A DNA stretch of 64,000 nt from an uncultured Prevotellaceae bacterium (GTDB taxonomy: Bacteria; Bacteroidota; Bacteroidia; Bacteroidales; Bacteroidaceae), in assembly GCA_946415705.1 (NCBI GenBank), contig CAMKTN010000007.1, forward strand, positions 25,179 to 89,178, read 5' to 3'. The notes under the pieces are model-generated. The model saw only the letters and a list, made by a program, of their open reading frames with translations. It was not told the origin of the DNA and searched no databases. This document shows, piece by piece, positions 17,093-26,742 of the stretch. Numbering within the stretch: position 1 is the first letter of the stretch; each line of letters begins with the position of its first letter. The translations under genes were made by a program, and so were the position numbers.

Positions 17093-18106
17093 ATGAATGT
17101 AATCCTGATTGCAGTGATTGTTCTTGGCAGCATCGGACTGGTGGCAGCGCTCATCCTGTTCCTTGCCGGCAAGAAATTCGCTGTGCATGAAGACGAGCGC
17201 ATCGGCCAGGTGCAGGAAGTGTTGCCTGGTGCCAACTGCGGCGGTTGCGGTTTCCCGGGCTGTGGCGGTTTTGCCGGCGCTTGTGTGAAGGCGGCCGACA
17301 AAGGTTCGCTCGAAGGACTGCTCTGCCCCGTGGGCGGTCAGCCCGTCATGGAGCAGGTGGCTGACATCCTTGGCATGAAGGTTGAGGCTGCTGCGCCTAA
17401 GGTGGCTGTCGTGCGTTGCAACGGTACCTGTGAGAGCCGTCCGCGTATCGCGGAGTTCGACGGCGCTCAGAGTTGTAAAGTGCAGCAGATGCTGGGCTCC
17501 GGCGAGACCGCGTGTGCCTATGGCTGTCTGGGCTGTGGCGACTGCGTAGCTGCCTGCCAGTTCGACGCTATCCGCATGAATCCCGAGACGGGTCTGCCCG
17601 AAGTCGATGAAGAGAAGTGTACCGCTTGCGGTGCCTGCTCCAAGGCTTGTCCGCGTGGCGTCATCGAGATCCGCCTGAAGGGCCTGAAGAACCGTCGCGT
17701 TGTGGTGCTTTGCAACAACAAGGACAAGGGCGCGCAGACGCGCAAGGCTTGCAGCGTAGGTTGTATCGCTTGCCAGAAGTGCGTGAAAGTCTGCAAGTTC
17801 GAGGCCATCACCGTGGACGCTAATCTCGCCTACATCGATGCTGAGAAGTGCAAGCTCTGCCGCAAGTGCGAGGATGAATGTCCGCAGAACGCCATCCACG
17901 CCTTCAACTTCCCGCCGAGGAAGCCAAAGGCTGAGGCTCCTGCTGCCGAGAAACCCGCAGCTCCTGCTGCTGCAAAGCCCGCAGCTCCGGCCGCTGAGAA
18001 GCCTGCTGCTCCAGCCGCTGAGAAGCCTGCAGCAAAGGAAACCACAGTGCCCGTCGGTTCTCCGACGGAGAATGTTGAACCCGCTAAAGAACAAGAAAAA
18101 GCATGA
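17093..18106 (+). CDS. rnfB: Rnf electron transport complex subunit B
   Basis: 337 residues. N-terminal membrane helix (1-26), an A-N-C-G-G-C-G-F-P-G-C cluster at 47-57, and four further C-x2-C-x2-C ferredoxin motifs (about residues 143-265). RnfB passes electrons from ferredoxin into the Rnf ion pump. The last ~60 residues are low-complexity Ala/Pro/Lys (P-A-A-P-A-A-E-K-P repeats), an extension that may tether or space the subunit. Overlaps rnfC by 4 bp (ATGA). Confidence 0.96.
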   Translation: MNVILIAVIVLGSIGLVAALILFLAGKKFAVHEDERIGQVQEVLPGANCGGCGFPGCGGFAGACVKAADKGSLEGLLCPVGGQPVMEQVADILGMKVEAAAPKVAVVRCNGTCESRPRIAEFDGAQSCKVQQMLGSGETACAYGCLGCGDCVAACQFDAIRMNPETGLPEVDEEKCTACGACSKACPRGVIEIRLKGLKNRRVVVLCNNKDKGAQTRKACSVGCIACQKCVKVCKFEAITVDANLAYIDAEKCKLCRKCEDECPQNAIHAFNFPPRKPKAEAPAAEKPAAPAAAKPAAPAAEKPAAPAAEKPAAKETTVPVGSPTENVEPAKEQEKA

Positions 18107-19473
18107 AGACATTTAATATTGGCGGTGTTCATCCCGCAGAGAATAAACTCTCAGCTGCTTCGCCTATCCGCGTTGCAGCCATCCCCAAGCAAGCTGTCTT
18201 CTCGATGTTCCAGCATATCGGCGCTCCTGCCGTACCCGTTGTCAAGAAGGGCGACGAGGTGAAGGTCGGCACGCTACTGGGTGAGGCCGGCAAGGGCCTC
18301 AGCGTCCCCGTCTTCTCCAGCGTCAGCGGTAAGGTTTCGAAAGTCGATGCCGTGCTCGACAGCAGCGGCACACGTCGTATGGCCGTCGTCGTAGACGTAG
18401 AAGGTGATGAGTGGTTGGAGACGATTGATCGCTCCGACAAGCTCGTGACATTCAAGGATCTCGGCACTATCACTGCCGAGGAAGTCGTCAACCGCATCAA
18501 AGCCGCCGGCATCGTAGGTATGGGTGGTGCCACCTTCCCCACAGGCGTGAAGCTCATGCCCCCTCCGGGCACGAAGGCCGAGGCTATCATCGTGAATGCT
18601 GTTGAGTGCGAGCCTTACCTCACTGCCGACCATCGCCTGATGCTCGAGAAACCTGAACAGATCCTCGTGGGCATACAGCTCATCAAACACGCTGTGAACT
18701 GCCCGAAGGCATACATCGGCATCGAGATGAACAAGCCCGATGACATCAAGCTCCTCACCGACCTCTTGAAAGAGAAAGCCGCTCAGTACCCTGGCATCGA
18801 GGTCGTTCCCCTGAAAGTGAAGTACCCGCAGGGCGGCGAGAAACAGCTCATTGATGCTGTCATCGGTCGTCAGGTGCCTGCACCTCCTGCACTGCCTATT
18901 AACGTGGGCGCCATCGTGCAGAACGTCGGCACGGTCTATGCCATCTATGAGGCTGTGACCAAGAATAAACCGCTCATCGAACGCATTATCACCGTCACAG
19001 GTAAGAGCGTGAAGAATCCCTCTAACTTCCTGGCCCGCATCGGCACACCCATGCAGCAGCTCATCGACGAGGCCGGCGGCTTGCCCGAGGATACGGGTAA
19101 GATCATCGGTGGCGGTCCTATGATGGGACGCGCGCTGATGTCCCTCGAGGTGCCTGTCACGAAGGGCTCCAGCGGTCTGCTCTTGATGACCGAGAAGGAG
19201 AGCCGTCGCGGCGAGGTCTCGCCCTGCATCCGTTGCGCCAAGTGCGTCAGCGCCTGCCCCATGGGTCTGGAGCCTTACCTCCTCGCCAGCTACACCCGCC
19301 TGAAGAACTGGGACGGCTGCGAGAAGAACGACGTCACCTCCTGCATCGAATGTGGCTCCTGCGCCTTCACCTGCCCCTCCAACCGTCCGCTCCTCGACAA
19401 CATCCGCGTTGCCAAGCAGACCGTCATGGGCATCATCAAGGCAAGGCACATGGAATCAATAACAAAGAAATAA
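18103..19473 (+). CDS. rnfC: Rnf complex subunit C
   Basis: 456 residues. NADH-side subunit. Glycine-rich G-M-G-G-A-T-F-P-T-G near residue 143 and N-A-V-E-C-E-P-Y near 165 belong to the FMN/NADH-binding region. Two [4Fe-4S] motifs: C-I-R-C-A-K-C-V-S-A-C-P near 370 and C-I-E-C-G-S-C-A-F-T-C-P near 409. Rnf oxidises ferredoxin, reduces NAD and pumps Na+ or H+. Confidence 0.96.
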   Translation: MKTFNIGGVHPAENKLSAASPIRVAAIPKQAVFSMFQHIGAPAVPVVKKGDEVKVGTLLGEAGKGLSVPVFSSVSGKVSKVDAVLDSSGTRRMAVVVDVEGDEWLETIDRSDKLVTFKDLGTITAEEVVNRIKAAGIVGMGGATFPTGVKLMPPPGTKAEAIIVNAVECEPYLTADHRLMLEKPEQILVGIQLIKHAVNCPKAYIGIEMNKPDDIKLLTDLLKEKAAQYPGIEVVPLKVKYPQGGEKQLIDAVIGRQVPAPPALPINVGAIVQNVGTVYAIYEAVTKNKPLIERIITVTGKSVKNPSNFLARIGTPMQQLIDEAGGLPEDTGKIIGGGPMMGRALMSLEVPVTKGSSGLLLMTEKESRRGEVSPCIRCAKCVSACPMGLEPYLLASYTRLKNWDGCEKNDVTSCIECGSCAFTCPSNRPLLDNIRVAKQTVMGIIKARHMESITKK

Positions 19474-19490
19474 AAGAGAATAAGAGAAAA

Positions 19491-20468
19491 ATGAAACCAG
19501 TTATATCTTTATCCCCCCACGTCCACGGCGGCGACTCGGTGCAGAAGAATATGTACGGCGTGTGCATCGCGCTGATTCCTGCACTCGTGGCCTCGCTCTA
19601 TTTCTTCGGACTGGGGGCTGCCATCGTCCTGGCGACGTCTGTGGCAGCCTGCGTGTGCTTCGAGTGGGCCATCACACGCTTCATCCTTGGTCGCAAGCAG
19701 CTGACCATCTGCGACGGCTCCGCCATCCTGACAGGTCTGTTGCTGGGCTTCAACCTGCCCTCCAACCTTCCCATCTGGATTATCCTTATCGGTGCGCTCG
19801 TGGCCATCGGCGTCGGCAAGATGACGTTTGGCGGTCTTGGCACCAATCCTTTCAACCCCGCCCTTGTGGGTCGTGTGTTCTTGTTGATTTCCTTCCCCGT
19901 GCAGATGACCACCTGGCCAGTCAGTGGTCAGATGGGCTATGTGGATGTGGTGACTGATGCAACGCCACTTGCAGTTATGAAGGAAGCCATTAAAACAGGT
20001 GATGCCAGCATCCTCAGCCAGCTGCCCTCGTCTTTGGATATGCTTATCGGCCAGACGGGCGGTTCTCTCGGTGAGGTCAGCGCCCTGTGCCTGCTCATCG
20101 GCTGCATCTTCATGCTCTGCCGCAGGATTATCACCTGGCACATCCCCGTCTCGATTCTCGCTACCGTGTGGTTGCTCGCAGGCCTCTTCCATCTCATCGA
20201 TCCCAGCTATGCTGATCCTACACAGGTCATCCTCTCCGGCGGTCTGATGCTCGGTGCCTGCTTCATGGCTACGGACTATGTCACCTCGCCCATGACCGCC
20301 AAAGGGCAGCTCATCTATGGCGTCGCCATCGGTGTGCTGACGGTGCTCATCCGCGACTTCGGCAGCTATCCCGAGGGCATGAGCTTCGCCATCCTCATCA
20401 TGAACGGCTTCACACCGCTTATCAACACATATGTCAAACCTAAACGCTTCGGGGAGGTCAAGAAATGA
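19491..20468 (+). CDS. rnfD: Rnf complex subunit D
   Basis: 325 residues from ATG 19491; the longer frame starting at 19233 overlaps rnfC and is rejected. NqrB/RnfD family with about nine membrane helices. The covalent-FMN threonine is expected in the S/T-G-A-T-type motif, here T-D-A-T (threonine 158). F-N-P-A-L-V-G-R near 122 and A-T-D-Y-V-T-S-P near 261 are family motifs. Overlaps rnfG by 4 bp. Confidence 0.95.
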   Translation: MKPVISLSPHVHGGDSVQKNMYGVCIALIPALVASLYFFGLGAAIVLATSVAACVCFEWAITRFILGRKQLTICDGSAILTGLLLGFNLPSNLPIWIILIGALVAIGVGKMTFGGLGTNPFNPALVGRVFLLISFPVQMTTWPVSGQMGYVDVVTDATPLAVMKEAIKTGDASILSQLPSSLDMLIGQTGGSLGEVSALCLLIGCIFMLCRRIITWHIPVSILATVWLLAGLFHLIDPSYADPTQVILSGGLMLGACFMATDYVTSPMTAKGQLIYGVAIGVLTVLIRDFGSYPEGMSFAILIMNGFTPLINTYVKPKRFGEVKK

Positions 20469-21076
20469 AAAAGCTACCATCTACACTTCCCAATATGCTC
20501 TGTGTGCTGACCCTTATCTCGGTCATCGCCGCAGGAGCACTGGCCTACGTGAATGAAGTCACCGCAGGTCCCATTGAAGAGAACAAGGCCCGTGTGCTGG
20601 CCGAGGGTATCAACACTGTGCTCGGCGTTTCCGATGCCCAAGTGCAGACGACCACCGAGGCCGAGGATGCCAACGGCAACCCCGTCATCCTCTACGCCAC
20701 CGACAAGGGCGTGGCTGTGCAGGCTATCGACCCCAACGGCTTCGGCGGCAAGCTGAAAGTCCTCGTCGGCTTCGACGATGCCGGTGCCATCAAGGGCTAC
20801 ACCGTCCTCGAACACGCTGAGACCCCCGGCCTCGGCGCCAAGGCAGGCTTCTGGTTCCAGAAGGGTGAGAAGGGCGACATCATCGGCAAGAACCCCGGTG
20901 AGAAAGAGCTGACCGTCTCCAAGGACGGCGGCGACGTGGACGCCATCACCGCTTCCACCATCACCTCCCGCGCCTTCCTCCGTGCCGTCAACGTAGCCTT
21001 CCACGCCTACGCCGCCGGCGCTGCCAATGCAGATGGCCAGACGGGTGCTTCCGCTCAGCAACAACCTAAAAACTAA
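20465..21076 (+). CDS. rnfG: Rnf complex subunit G
   Basis: 203 residues. One N-terminal helix (10-29), then a periplasmic FMN-binding domain with H-A-E-T-P-G-L-G-A near 118. The S-G-A-T flavinylation motif reads I-T-A-S-T-I-T-S, so threonine 165 is the likely FMN site. A dedicated FMN transferase (ApbE) would be needed; none is in this window. Confidence 0.95.
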   Translation: MKKLPSTLPNMLCVLTLISVIAAGALAYVNEVTAGPIEENKARVLAEGINTVLGVSDAQVQTTTEAEDANGNPVILYATDKGVAVQAIDPNGFGGKLKVLVGFDDAGAIKGYTVLEHAETPGLGAKAGFWFQKGEKGDIIGKNPGEKELTVSKDGGDVDAITASTITSRAFLRAVNVAFHAYAAGAANADGQTGASAQQQPKN

Positions 21077-21084
21077 GAAGAAAT

Positions 21085-21669
21085 ATGAAATATCTAAAGA
21101 TCCTTTGGAACGGCATTCTCAAGGAGAACCCCACCTTCGTACTTCTCCTTGGTATGTGCCCCACGCTGGGAACCACTTCCAGCGCCATCAATGGTATGTC
21201 GATGGGTTTGGCAACGATGGCCGTGCTCATCTTCTCCAACCTCATCATCTCCTGCATCAAGAGCCTCATTCCCGACATGGTTCGCATCCCCTCGTACATC
21301 GTCGTGATTGCCAGCCTCGTCACAGCGCTGCAGATGATCATGCAAGCCTTCACGCCCGAAGTCTATAAGACCCTCGGCCTGTTCATCCCGCTGATTGTGG
21401 TGAACTGCATCATCCTCGGTCGTGCCGAGGCCTTTGCAGCCAAGAACGGCCCCATCGAAAGCCTCTGCGACGGCATCGGCATCGGCCTGGGCTTCACCAT
21501 CGCCCTGACGCTCCTCGGCGGTATCCGCGAGCTCCTCGGCACAGGCAAGCTCTTTGACACCGTCATCTACTCGGAGAACTACGGCATGCTCCTCTTCGTC
21601 CTCGCCCCCGGCGCCTTCATCGCCCTCGGCTATCTCATCGCAATCGTGAAGAAAGTGGCGAAAATTTAA
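21085..21669 (+). CDS. rnfE: Rnf complex subunit E
   Basis: 194 residues. NqrD/RnfE family, six membrane helices. N-P-T-F-V-L-L-L-G-M-C-P at residues 12-23 carries the conserved cysteine that shares the membrane [2Fe-2S] site with RnfA, and N-C-I-I-L-G-R-A-E-A lies near 108. Confidence 0.95.
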   Translation: MKYLKILWNGILKENPTFVLLLGMCPTLGTTSSAINGMSMGLATMAVLIFSNLIISCIKSLIPDMVRIPSYIVVIASLVTALQMIMQAFTPEVYKTLGLFIPLIVVNCIILGRAEAFAAKNGPIESLCDGIGIGLGFTIALTLLGGIRELLGTGKLFDTVIYSENYGMLLFVLAPGAFIALGYLIAIVKKVAKI

Positions 21670-21670
21670 G

Positions 21671-21746
21671 AGCTCGCGCAAACGCGCAGCCTTCCTTAAA
21701 CTTTAAACGTTAAACCTTAAACTACGGGCTCTGCCCGTGAAAAAGA
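21671..21746 (+). repeat. Composite leader element in front of rnfA (copy of the serA leader)
   Basis: GCTCGCGCA and CGCGCAGCC, four heptamers (CTTAAAC, TTTAAAC, GTTAAAC, CTTAAAC; 21695-21722), then ACGGGC-TCT-GCCCGT and GAAAAAGA to the ATG at 21747. Matches 5541-5606 before serA except at a few bases. Confidence 0.85.
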
Positions 21747-22364
21747 ATGGCATACCTATTAATATTCTTCTCGGCCATCTTCGTCAACAACATCGTCTTC
21801 TCGCAGTTCCTCGGAATCTGCCCGTTCCTCGGTGTGTCGAAGAAAGTGGACACCGCACTCGGCATGTCCGCTGCTGTGGCTTTCGTGCTTACCATTGCCA
21901 CGATTGTCACCTATCTCATCCAGGGCCTCCTGGTGAGCTACCATCTCGAATACCTGCAGACCATCGCCTTCATCCTCGTCATCGCCGCCCTCGTGCAGAT
22001 GGTGGAGATTATCTTGAAGAAGGTGTCGCCGGCCTTGTACCAGGCACTCGGCGTCTTCCTGCCCCTTATTACGACCAACTGCTGCATCCTCGGTGTAGCC
22101 ATCCTCGTGGCACAGGGTACCTACAACGCACAAGGTCTCGAGCCCAATCTGCTCACAGGTGTTGTCTATGCCGTTAGCACGGCTCTCGGCTTCGGTCTCG
22201 CCCTCACCATCTTTGCTGCCATCCGCGAGCAGCTGGCCATGATGGATATCCCCAAGGGGATGCAGGGCATGCCCATCGCCCTTGTCGTGGCCGGTCTCCT
22301 TGCCATGGCCTTTATGGGCTTCGGCGGCATCGACAACGGCCTCGCCAAGGTCTTCGGCCTATAA
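21747..22364 (+). CDS. rnfA: Rnf complex subunit A
   Basis: 205 residues. NqrE/RnfA family, six helices with inverted topology to RnfE. V-F-S-Q-F-L-G-I-C-P-F-L-G near residue 17 and T-T-N-C-C-I-L-G near 107 contain the conserved cysteines. Last gene of rseC-rnfBCDGEA. Its ATG follows the hairpin of the composite leader element by 8 nt. Confidence 0.96.
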   Translation: MAYLLIFFSAIFVNNIVFSQFLGICPFLGVSKKVDTALGMSAAVAFVLTIATIVTYLIQGLLVSYHLEYLQTIAFILVIAALVQMVEIILKKVSPALYQALGVFLPLITTNCCILGVAILVAQGTYNAQGLEPNLLTGVVYAVSTALGFGLALTIFAAIREQLAMMDIPKGMQGMPIALVVAGLLAMAFMGFGGIDNGLAKVFGL

Positions 22365-22384
22365 CCCGCCCCTCATCAGAACCC

Positions 22385-22424
22385 AAAGCGTCCCGCCACT
22401 CCTTCGAGAGTAGCGGGGCGTTTT
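22385..22424 (+). terminator. Terminator of the rnf operon
   Basis: CCCGCCACTC (22392-22401), six-base loop, GAGTAGCGGG (22408-22417) with one mismatch, extended by AAAGCG/CGTTTT outside; ends in TTTT at 22421-22424. Confidence 0.75.
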
Positions 22425-22432
22425 CATAAAAC

Positions 22433-22490
22433 CCCTCTCTCCGCTCCCTCTTGGGGGAAGCCTCGCTTCGCTCGAATGCTGGCGCCTTGC
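22433..22490. repeat. Intergenic copy of the GC-rich repeat also found inside ileS
   Basis: A CCCCTCTC-rich half followed by GGGGGAAGCCTCGCTTCGCTCGAATGCTGGCGCC. Its reverse complement matches 59712-59752 inside ileS closely, with only small gaps and substitutions. Confidence 0.8.
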
Positions 22491-23169
22491 ATTGTTGCGT
22501 TGCGTCCCGGGTCGGCTTTCGGTGGGTGGGGCCTCACACACACGTAGCTGCGTTGGTGTTTGCAGCTAGCTGCATCGCGCTTCGATGCTAGGTGTGTTGT
22601 TTTTTGATGCTGCAAAGGTACGGTATCGCCATTGCGGTTCACGAATGTTTTGGCAAGTTTTTCAGGGAAAGACAACATTTTCACGTCATGGAAGCCATTC
22701 GCAAGATGGAACCAGCGTGGGAGAAAGTATGTAAATCGAATTTTCGATTGACATCGAGACCCCTCATTCAGCCTGTATTATTCACATTTGTTTCCAAGAA
22801 AATGTCCGTGTATTTCCGTGTATTTCCTGTCCGCGTATTACCGTGATTCTAGAAAGAATGAAGAAAGAAAACGAAAGAAAAAGTAGCAAAAAGAAAGAAA
22901 TAAGAAAGAAGTTAGAAAGAGACCCACCAACCATGGTTTGTTTTGGCGCTTCGAAATCGCGAAATTATGATGGAAGAATTAAAATCGGCGGATAGGTCAC
23001 TCCAACTTGCCGCCGCCGCCATTCTGGGGGGGGGTGCCCAGAGAAAAGAAAAAATGAAGTGAAAAGTGAGGAATGGGGGAGGGAAAAATGGGGAATACGC
23101 ATATTTTGGGGGAATGATGCGGTGTATCTCGCGGAAATGCAGTACTTTTTCGGCGAAAAAAGGAAAACA

Positions 23170-25860
23170 ATGAGAAAGAAACTACTGACTTTTACCCTTG
23201 CGCTCTGCACGCTGTCACTCCCACTCATGGCTGTTGTGAACGGGCGCACGCTGACGAAAACCCTCAGGGATCTGAGCACGGAGCTGCTGGAGGCCTGCCA
23301 GAATCGTGATGAGTCACAGAAGCGTTTCGAGGCTGACTACGAACGTCAGCACCAGAGGTTGATTGACGTCATCAAGGAGTCCAACGAATTCTCCATCCTG
23401 CTGTACACGCAGGAGCAGGGGAGGACGTTCGACCTGGCTTATGCGCTGAAGAAGGTGACGACGGAGTACTGGGATTTCAGTCAGGAGAGGAGCCCCTATG
23501 ACCAGATTGTCAGCAGCCTGAATCTGGAAATCGACCGCTACGCTCGTCTGATCGAGGCGCTGCGCCGTCTGCCGCCGATGAAGAAGGAGATCGAGGAGGG
23601 GATCCTGCCGGACAGCCTGGTGTACCGCAATGACTCGCTGGACGTGCATCTGTCGGACTCGGCTTCTGCGCTGGAACAGGAGATTATCCGCATCGCCGTC
23701 AGGGACACGGTGGTAACGCCCTTCATCCTGGATGCGGAAGGCGAGACTTACCGCGACTCCTGCATCCAGGATGCCTCGGAGCTCCTGAAGATGCACGCCG
23801 ACAACCGGGATGCCGTGATAGCGGACAGCTCGCACTATCAGGAGGCTTTCTGGCGGATGGAGGAGGCGTACACGTATGCCGAAGCGCGCTACGACGACCT
23901 GGAGCGCTATGTCTTCTCCGAAGGTCAGGTGCCTTTCAAGGAGATCCTCAAGAACTGCAACTACTACTGGAACAAGACCAAGGCTGACCTGGACGGGCAG
24001 TACAATTTCGATGAGCTGAAGCTGCTCGAAGAGAGCGAGCCCGCTGATAGCCTGTCAGAGGAGGCGAAGGAGGCTGCACGCATTGCTTTCTTCGACCGTC
24101 TGTCCAGCCGCGGCATCAAATCGGTGCTGGTGGTAGGGTGCATTGTGCAGATTGTCACGCTGGCGCTGACTTGGCTCATCACCTTCATACTACTCTGGCT
24201 GATAGCACGTTATGTCAAGACCATACGCTCCTTCATCGGGAAGAAGTTCCCGCTGTTTGCGGTGCTGACGGGTACCATCCTGTACTTCATGTTCTTCGGC
24301 TACCTATGGAAAGGTGGCGAGTATATGCAGATGGGCGTTCACCACATCAACACGTTCCTGTGGCTGCTCATCGCCATCTCCGGCTCGCTGCTGCTGCGCG
24401 TGAAGCCCGAACAGATCCGCCATGGCATCCAGCTGTATTCGTCTGCCGTCTTTGCGGCGCTGGTAATCATTGTTTGCCGCATCACCTTCATTCCGGACCG
24501 CGTGATGATGATCCTCTTCCCGCCCATCCTGTTCGTCGTGGTGCTGTGCCAGCTGTTCGTCAGCTTCAGGGTCCACGGCAAGGCTCCGCATATCGACAGC
24601 ACGCTGGGGTGGGTGTCGCTGGCCATCTACCTCATCGCCTTCGGCTTCGCGTTCATGGGCTACACGTTCGTGGCGCTGCTCGTGCTGGTGTGGTGGTACT
24701 TCCAGCTGGCCCTCCTGTTGTCCATCGTGTGCCTCTCAGACCTCCTGTCGCGCTACAAGCGTGGCTGGCTGGACAAACGCATCAAGGCTACGCGCGAGGG
24801 CATCACGTATGTAAAAGGTGACGACCGCGAGTCGCTGCTCTTCAGCGTCACCTGGTTCTATGACCTCCTTCGCCAGGTGGTCATTCCGGTGCTGGTGGTG
24901 TTCTCGTTGCCCTTCTGCCTGCATCTCTCGCTGAATGTCTTCGACTTCAACGACCTCTACATGCGCCTCTTTGACAACCCCTTCGTGCAGTTCATCGACA
25001 AGGACGGCTACGAGGTGATGTGCATCTCCTTCAAGAGCATCGTCTTCCTGCTGGTGCTCTTCTACGTCCTCCGCTACGTGAACCGTGCCTTGCACGCCAT
25101 CTGGCAATACCTGCGCTACAAGGCTTTCATGAGCAAGTACAACCGCACTAGTATCCGGCCCAACGAGATCAACCACTCGCTGGCCAACAGCATCATTACC
25201 ATCATCGTGTGGATGAGCTACGCTGTGGTCATCGTGGCGGTATGGAAGATTCCTACGGGTTCGCTGAGCATGGTGGCCGGTGGTCTGTCTGCAGGTATCG
25301 ATTTGGTTCTCAAGGACACGATCAACAACTTCATCTACGGCATCCAGCTCATGGGCGGCCGCCTTCGTGTGGGCGACTGGATTGAGTGCGATGGCGTGCG
25401 CGGACAGGTTGTTGCCATCAACTACCAGTGTGTGCAGGTGGAGACCCTCGAAGGTACGGAGATGTCTTTCCTCAACGCCTCACTCTTTGGCAAGAACTTC
25501 AACAACCTCACCCGTAACAACTCCTACGAGTTCACGAAAATCATTGTCGGCGTGGCCTATGGCACCGATGTCAAAGTCGTGTGCGAGGTGCTGGTGAAGG
25601 CCTTGCAGCAGGTGTGCACTAAGGACCACTACGGCCGTGACATCGTAGATCCCAAGTACGGCATCTATGTGGTCGTAGAGGACATGGGCGACAGCGCCGT
25701 GAACATCGCCGTCAAACAGTATGTCCTCGTTGCCGAGCGCATCGGCTACATCGATCGTGCCAAGGAGATGATTTACGACGCCCTCAACGCCGCCGGCATC
25801 TCCATCCCCTTCCCGCAGTGCGACGTCCACCTGATTCATGACGACGCTGCTGCGAAGTAG
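23170..25860 (+). CDS. Large MscS-family mechanosensitive channel
   Basis: 896 residues from ATG 23170. Signal peptide (1-21), a long periplasmic helical region (about 25-300), then roughly ten membrane helices (317 onward; about 317-345, 358-378, 387-405, 420-440, 445-465, 480-515, and more to 680). The MscS pore helix and beta domain come last: V-A-G-G-L-S-A-G-I-D-L-V-L-K-D near 700, then R-V-G-D-W-I-E-C. It should release solutes on osmotic downshock, like MscK or YbdG-type proteins. An earlier in-frame start (23059) adds 37 residues before the signal peptide and is rejected. Confidence 0.9.
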   Translation: MRKKLLTFTLALCTLSLPLMAVVNGRTLTKTLRDLSTELLEACQNRDESQKRFEADYERQHQRLIDVIKESNEFSILLYTQEQGRTFDLAYALKKVTTEYWDFSQERSPYDQIVSSLNLEIDRYARLIEALRRLPPMKKEIEEGILPDSLVYRNDSLDVHLSDSASALEQEIIRIAVRDTVVTPFILDAEGETYRDSCIQDASELLKMHADNRDAVIADSSHYQEAFWRMEEAYTYAEARYDDLERYVFSEGQVPFKEILKNCNYYWNKTKADLDGQYNFDELKLLEESEPADSLSEEAKEAARIAFFDRLSSRGIKSVLVVGCIVQIVTLALTWLITFILLWLIARYVKTIRSFIGKKFPLFAVLTGTILYFMFFGYLWKGGEYMQMGVHHINTFLWLLIAISGSLLLRVKPEQIRHGIQLYSSAVFAALVIIVCRITFIPDRVMMILFPPILFVVVLCQLFVSFRVHGKAPHIDSTLGWVSLAIYLIAFGFAFMGYTFVALLVLVWWYFQLALLLSIVCLSDLLSRYKRGWLDKRIKATREGITYVKGDDRESLLFSVTWFYDLLRQVVIPVLVVFSLPFCLHLSLNVFDFNDLYMRLFDNPFVQFIDKDGYEVMCISFKSIVFLLVLFYVLRYVNRALHAIWQYLRYKAFMSKYNRTSIRPNEINHSLANSIITIIVWMSYAVVIVAVWKIPTGSLSMVAGGLSAGIDLVLKDTINNFIYGIQLMGGRLRVGDWIECDGVRGQVVAINYQCVQVETLEGTEMSFLNASLFGKNFNNLTRNNSYEFTKIIVGVAYGTDVKVVCEVLVKALQQVCTKDHYGRDIVDPKYGIYVVVEDMGDSAVNIAVKQYVLVAERIGYIDRAKEMIYDALNAAGISIPFPQCDVHLIHDDAAAK

Positions 25861-25896
25861 CATTGAAAGCCAAGAAGTACGTTTTCAGCACGAAAA

Positions 25897-25928
25897 TTTG
25901 GTGGCGTGGGGAAAATGATGTACTTTTG
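25897..25928 (+). promoter_or_regulatory. Bacteroidota promoter for the YjbH-like gene
   Basis: TTTG (25897-25900), 20 bp, TACTTTTG (25921-25928). Confidence 0.8.
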
Positions 25929-25954
25929 CGGAGAAAATCAGAAAGTATAGATAC

Positions 25955-26728
25955 GTGCAGCTGAGAAGTTATCTTCTGTTGATTGTGATGGGATGCCTGA
26001 CACAGAGCGTGGCAGGACAGGATTATCATGGTACGACGGGATTGCTGCATATGCCGAGTGCTGAGACTGATTCGGCTGGTACATTCCGTGGTGGCTTCGC
26101 TTATTTCGACCGCGCTTTTCTACCGGCTCTGATGCCTGATCACGACTCTTTTGGCTACATCATCGGCATCACAGCCTTTCACTGGTTGGAGATTTCGTAC
26201 GGTGCGACGATGCTATGGATGCATAAGAATGCTGATAAGGATATGCCCATGAGTTTCTACAATGAGGATCGTCGCGTAAATGTGAAACTCCGACCACTCA
26301 AAGAAGGTAAGTGGTGGCCTGCGGTGGCTGTGGGCATGGATGATATTGGACGCTTCAAACATATCTCTTCAGGGAAAGACATCAATAATAGCTTTTTCCA
26401 GAATATTTATGGTGTGGTGTCCAAGAACTTCGACATTCGTGGTCATCGCCTGGGAGCTCATATTGCTTATCGCTACTATCCTTCAAGCGCGAACAGCGAC
26501 CGTCGGGGTGTTGCGGCTGGTATCACGTACTCACCACGCCTGGGTGCCTCACTACAGGGACCACGGGCATGGTTGCAGCGTCCACGTGTGATTGTGGAGT
26601 GGGATGGCGTCGGCGTGAACGTGGGTGGTGATGTGCTGCTTTTGCGTCACCTGTTCGTGCAGGCGTGTCTGGTGCATGGACAGGGCTTTATGGGAGCCCT
26701 GAGCTACCACTATACGATTAAGTTCTAA
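25955..26728 (+). CDS. YjbH-like outer-membrane/exopolysaccharide-associated protein
   Basis: 257 residues from GTG 25955 (an ATG 11 codons later is possible but would cut the signal peptide). Signal peptide ends near V-A-G-Q. The mature chain begins Y-H-G-T-T-G-L-L-H-M-P-S-A-E and includes E-D-R-R-V-N-V-K-L-R-P-L and V-G-M-D-D-I-G, patterns of the YjbH domain linked to exopolysaccharide export; the end is beta-barrel-like with a terminal phenylalanine. Length and alternating hydrophobicity suggest a barrel. No polysaccharide locus is adjacent, so the role is inferred only from the family. Confidence 0.65.
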   Translation: MQLRSYLLLIVMGCLTQSVAGQDYHGTTGLLHMPSAETDSAGTFRGGFAYFDRAFLPALMPDHDSFGYIIGITAFHWLEISYGATMLWMHKNADKDMPMSFYNEDRRVNVKLRPLKEGKWWPAVAVGMDDIGRFKHISSGKDINNSFFQNIYGVVSKNFDIRGHRLGAHIAYRYYPSSANSDRRGVAAGITYSPRLGASLQGPRAWLQRPRVIVEWDGVGVNVGGDVLLLRHLFVQACLVHGQGFMGALSYHYTIKF

Positions 26729-26742
26729 GCAGTTGAATAGTT

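Larger units (their letters stand above)
22365..23169. other. 805-bp gap between rnfA and the MscS gene, no convincing gene
   Basis: It holds the rnf terminator (22385-22424), a GC-rich palindrome/repeat unit (22433-22490), a perfect palindrome TGCAGCTAGCTGCA (22561-22574) overlapping a GCATCG/CGATGC hairpin, a minus-strand TACCTTTG box (22608-22615), a purine-rich GAAAGAA tract (about 22852-22920) and a run of nine G (23026-23034). Short open frames on both strands have no recognisable content. A leftward small RNA starting near 22600 is possible but unproven. Confidence 0.6.

Noticed and set aside
22424..22684. 86-residue minus-strand frame in the rnfA-MscS gap
   Set aside because: No family, crosses palindromes, and its reading would begin upstream of the only promoter-like box.
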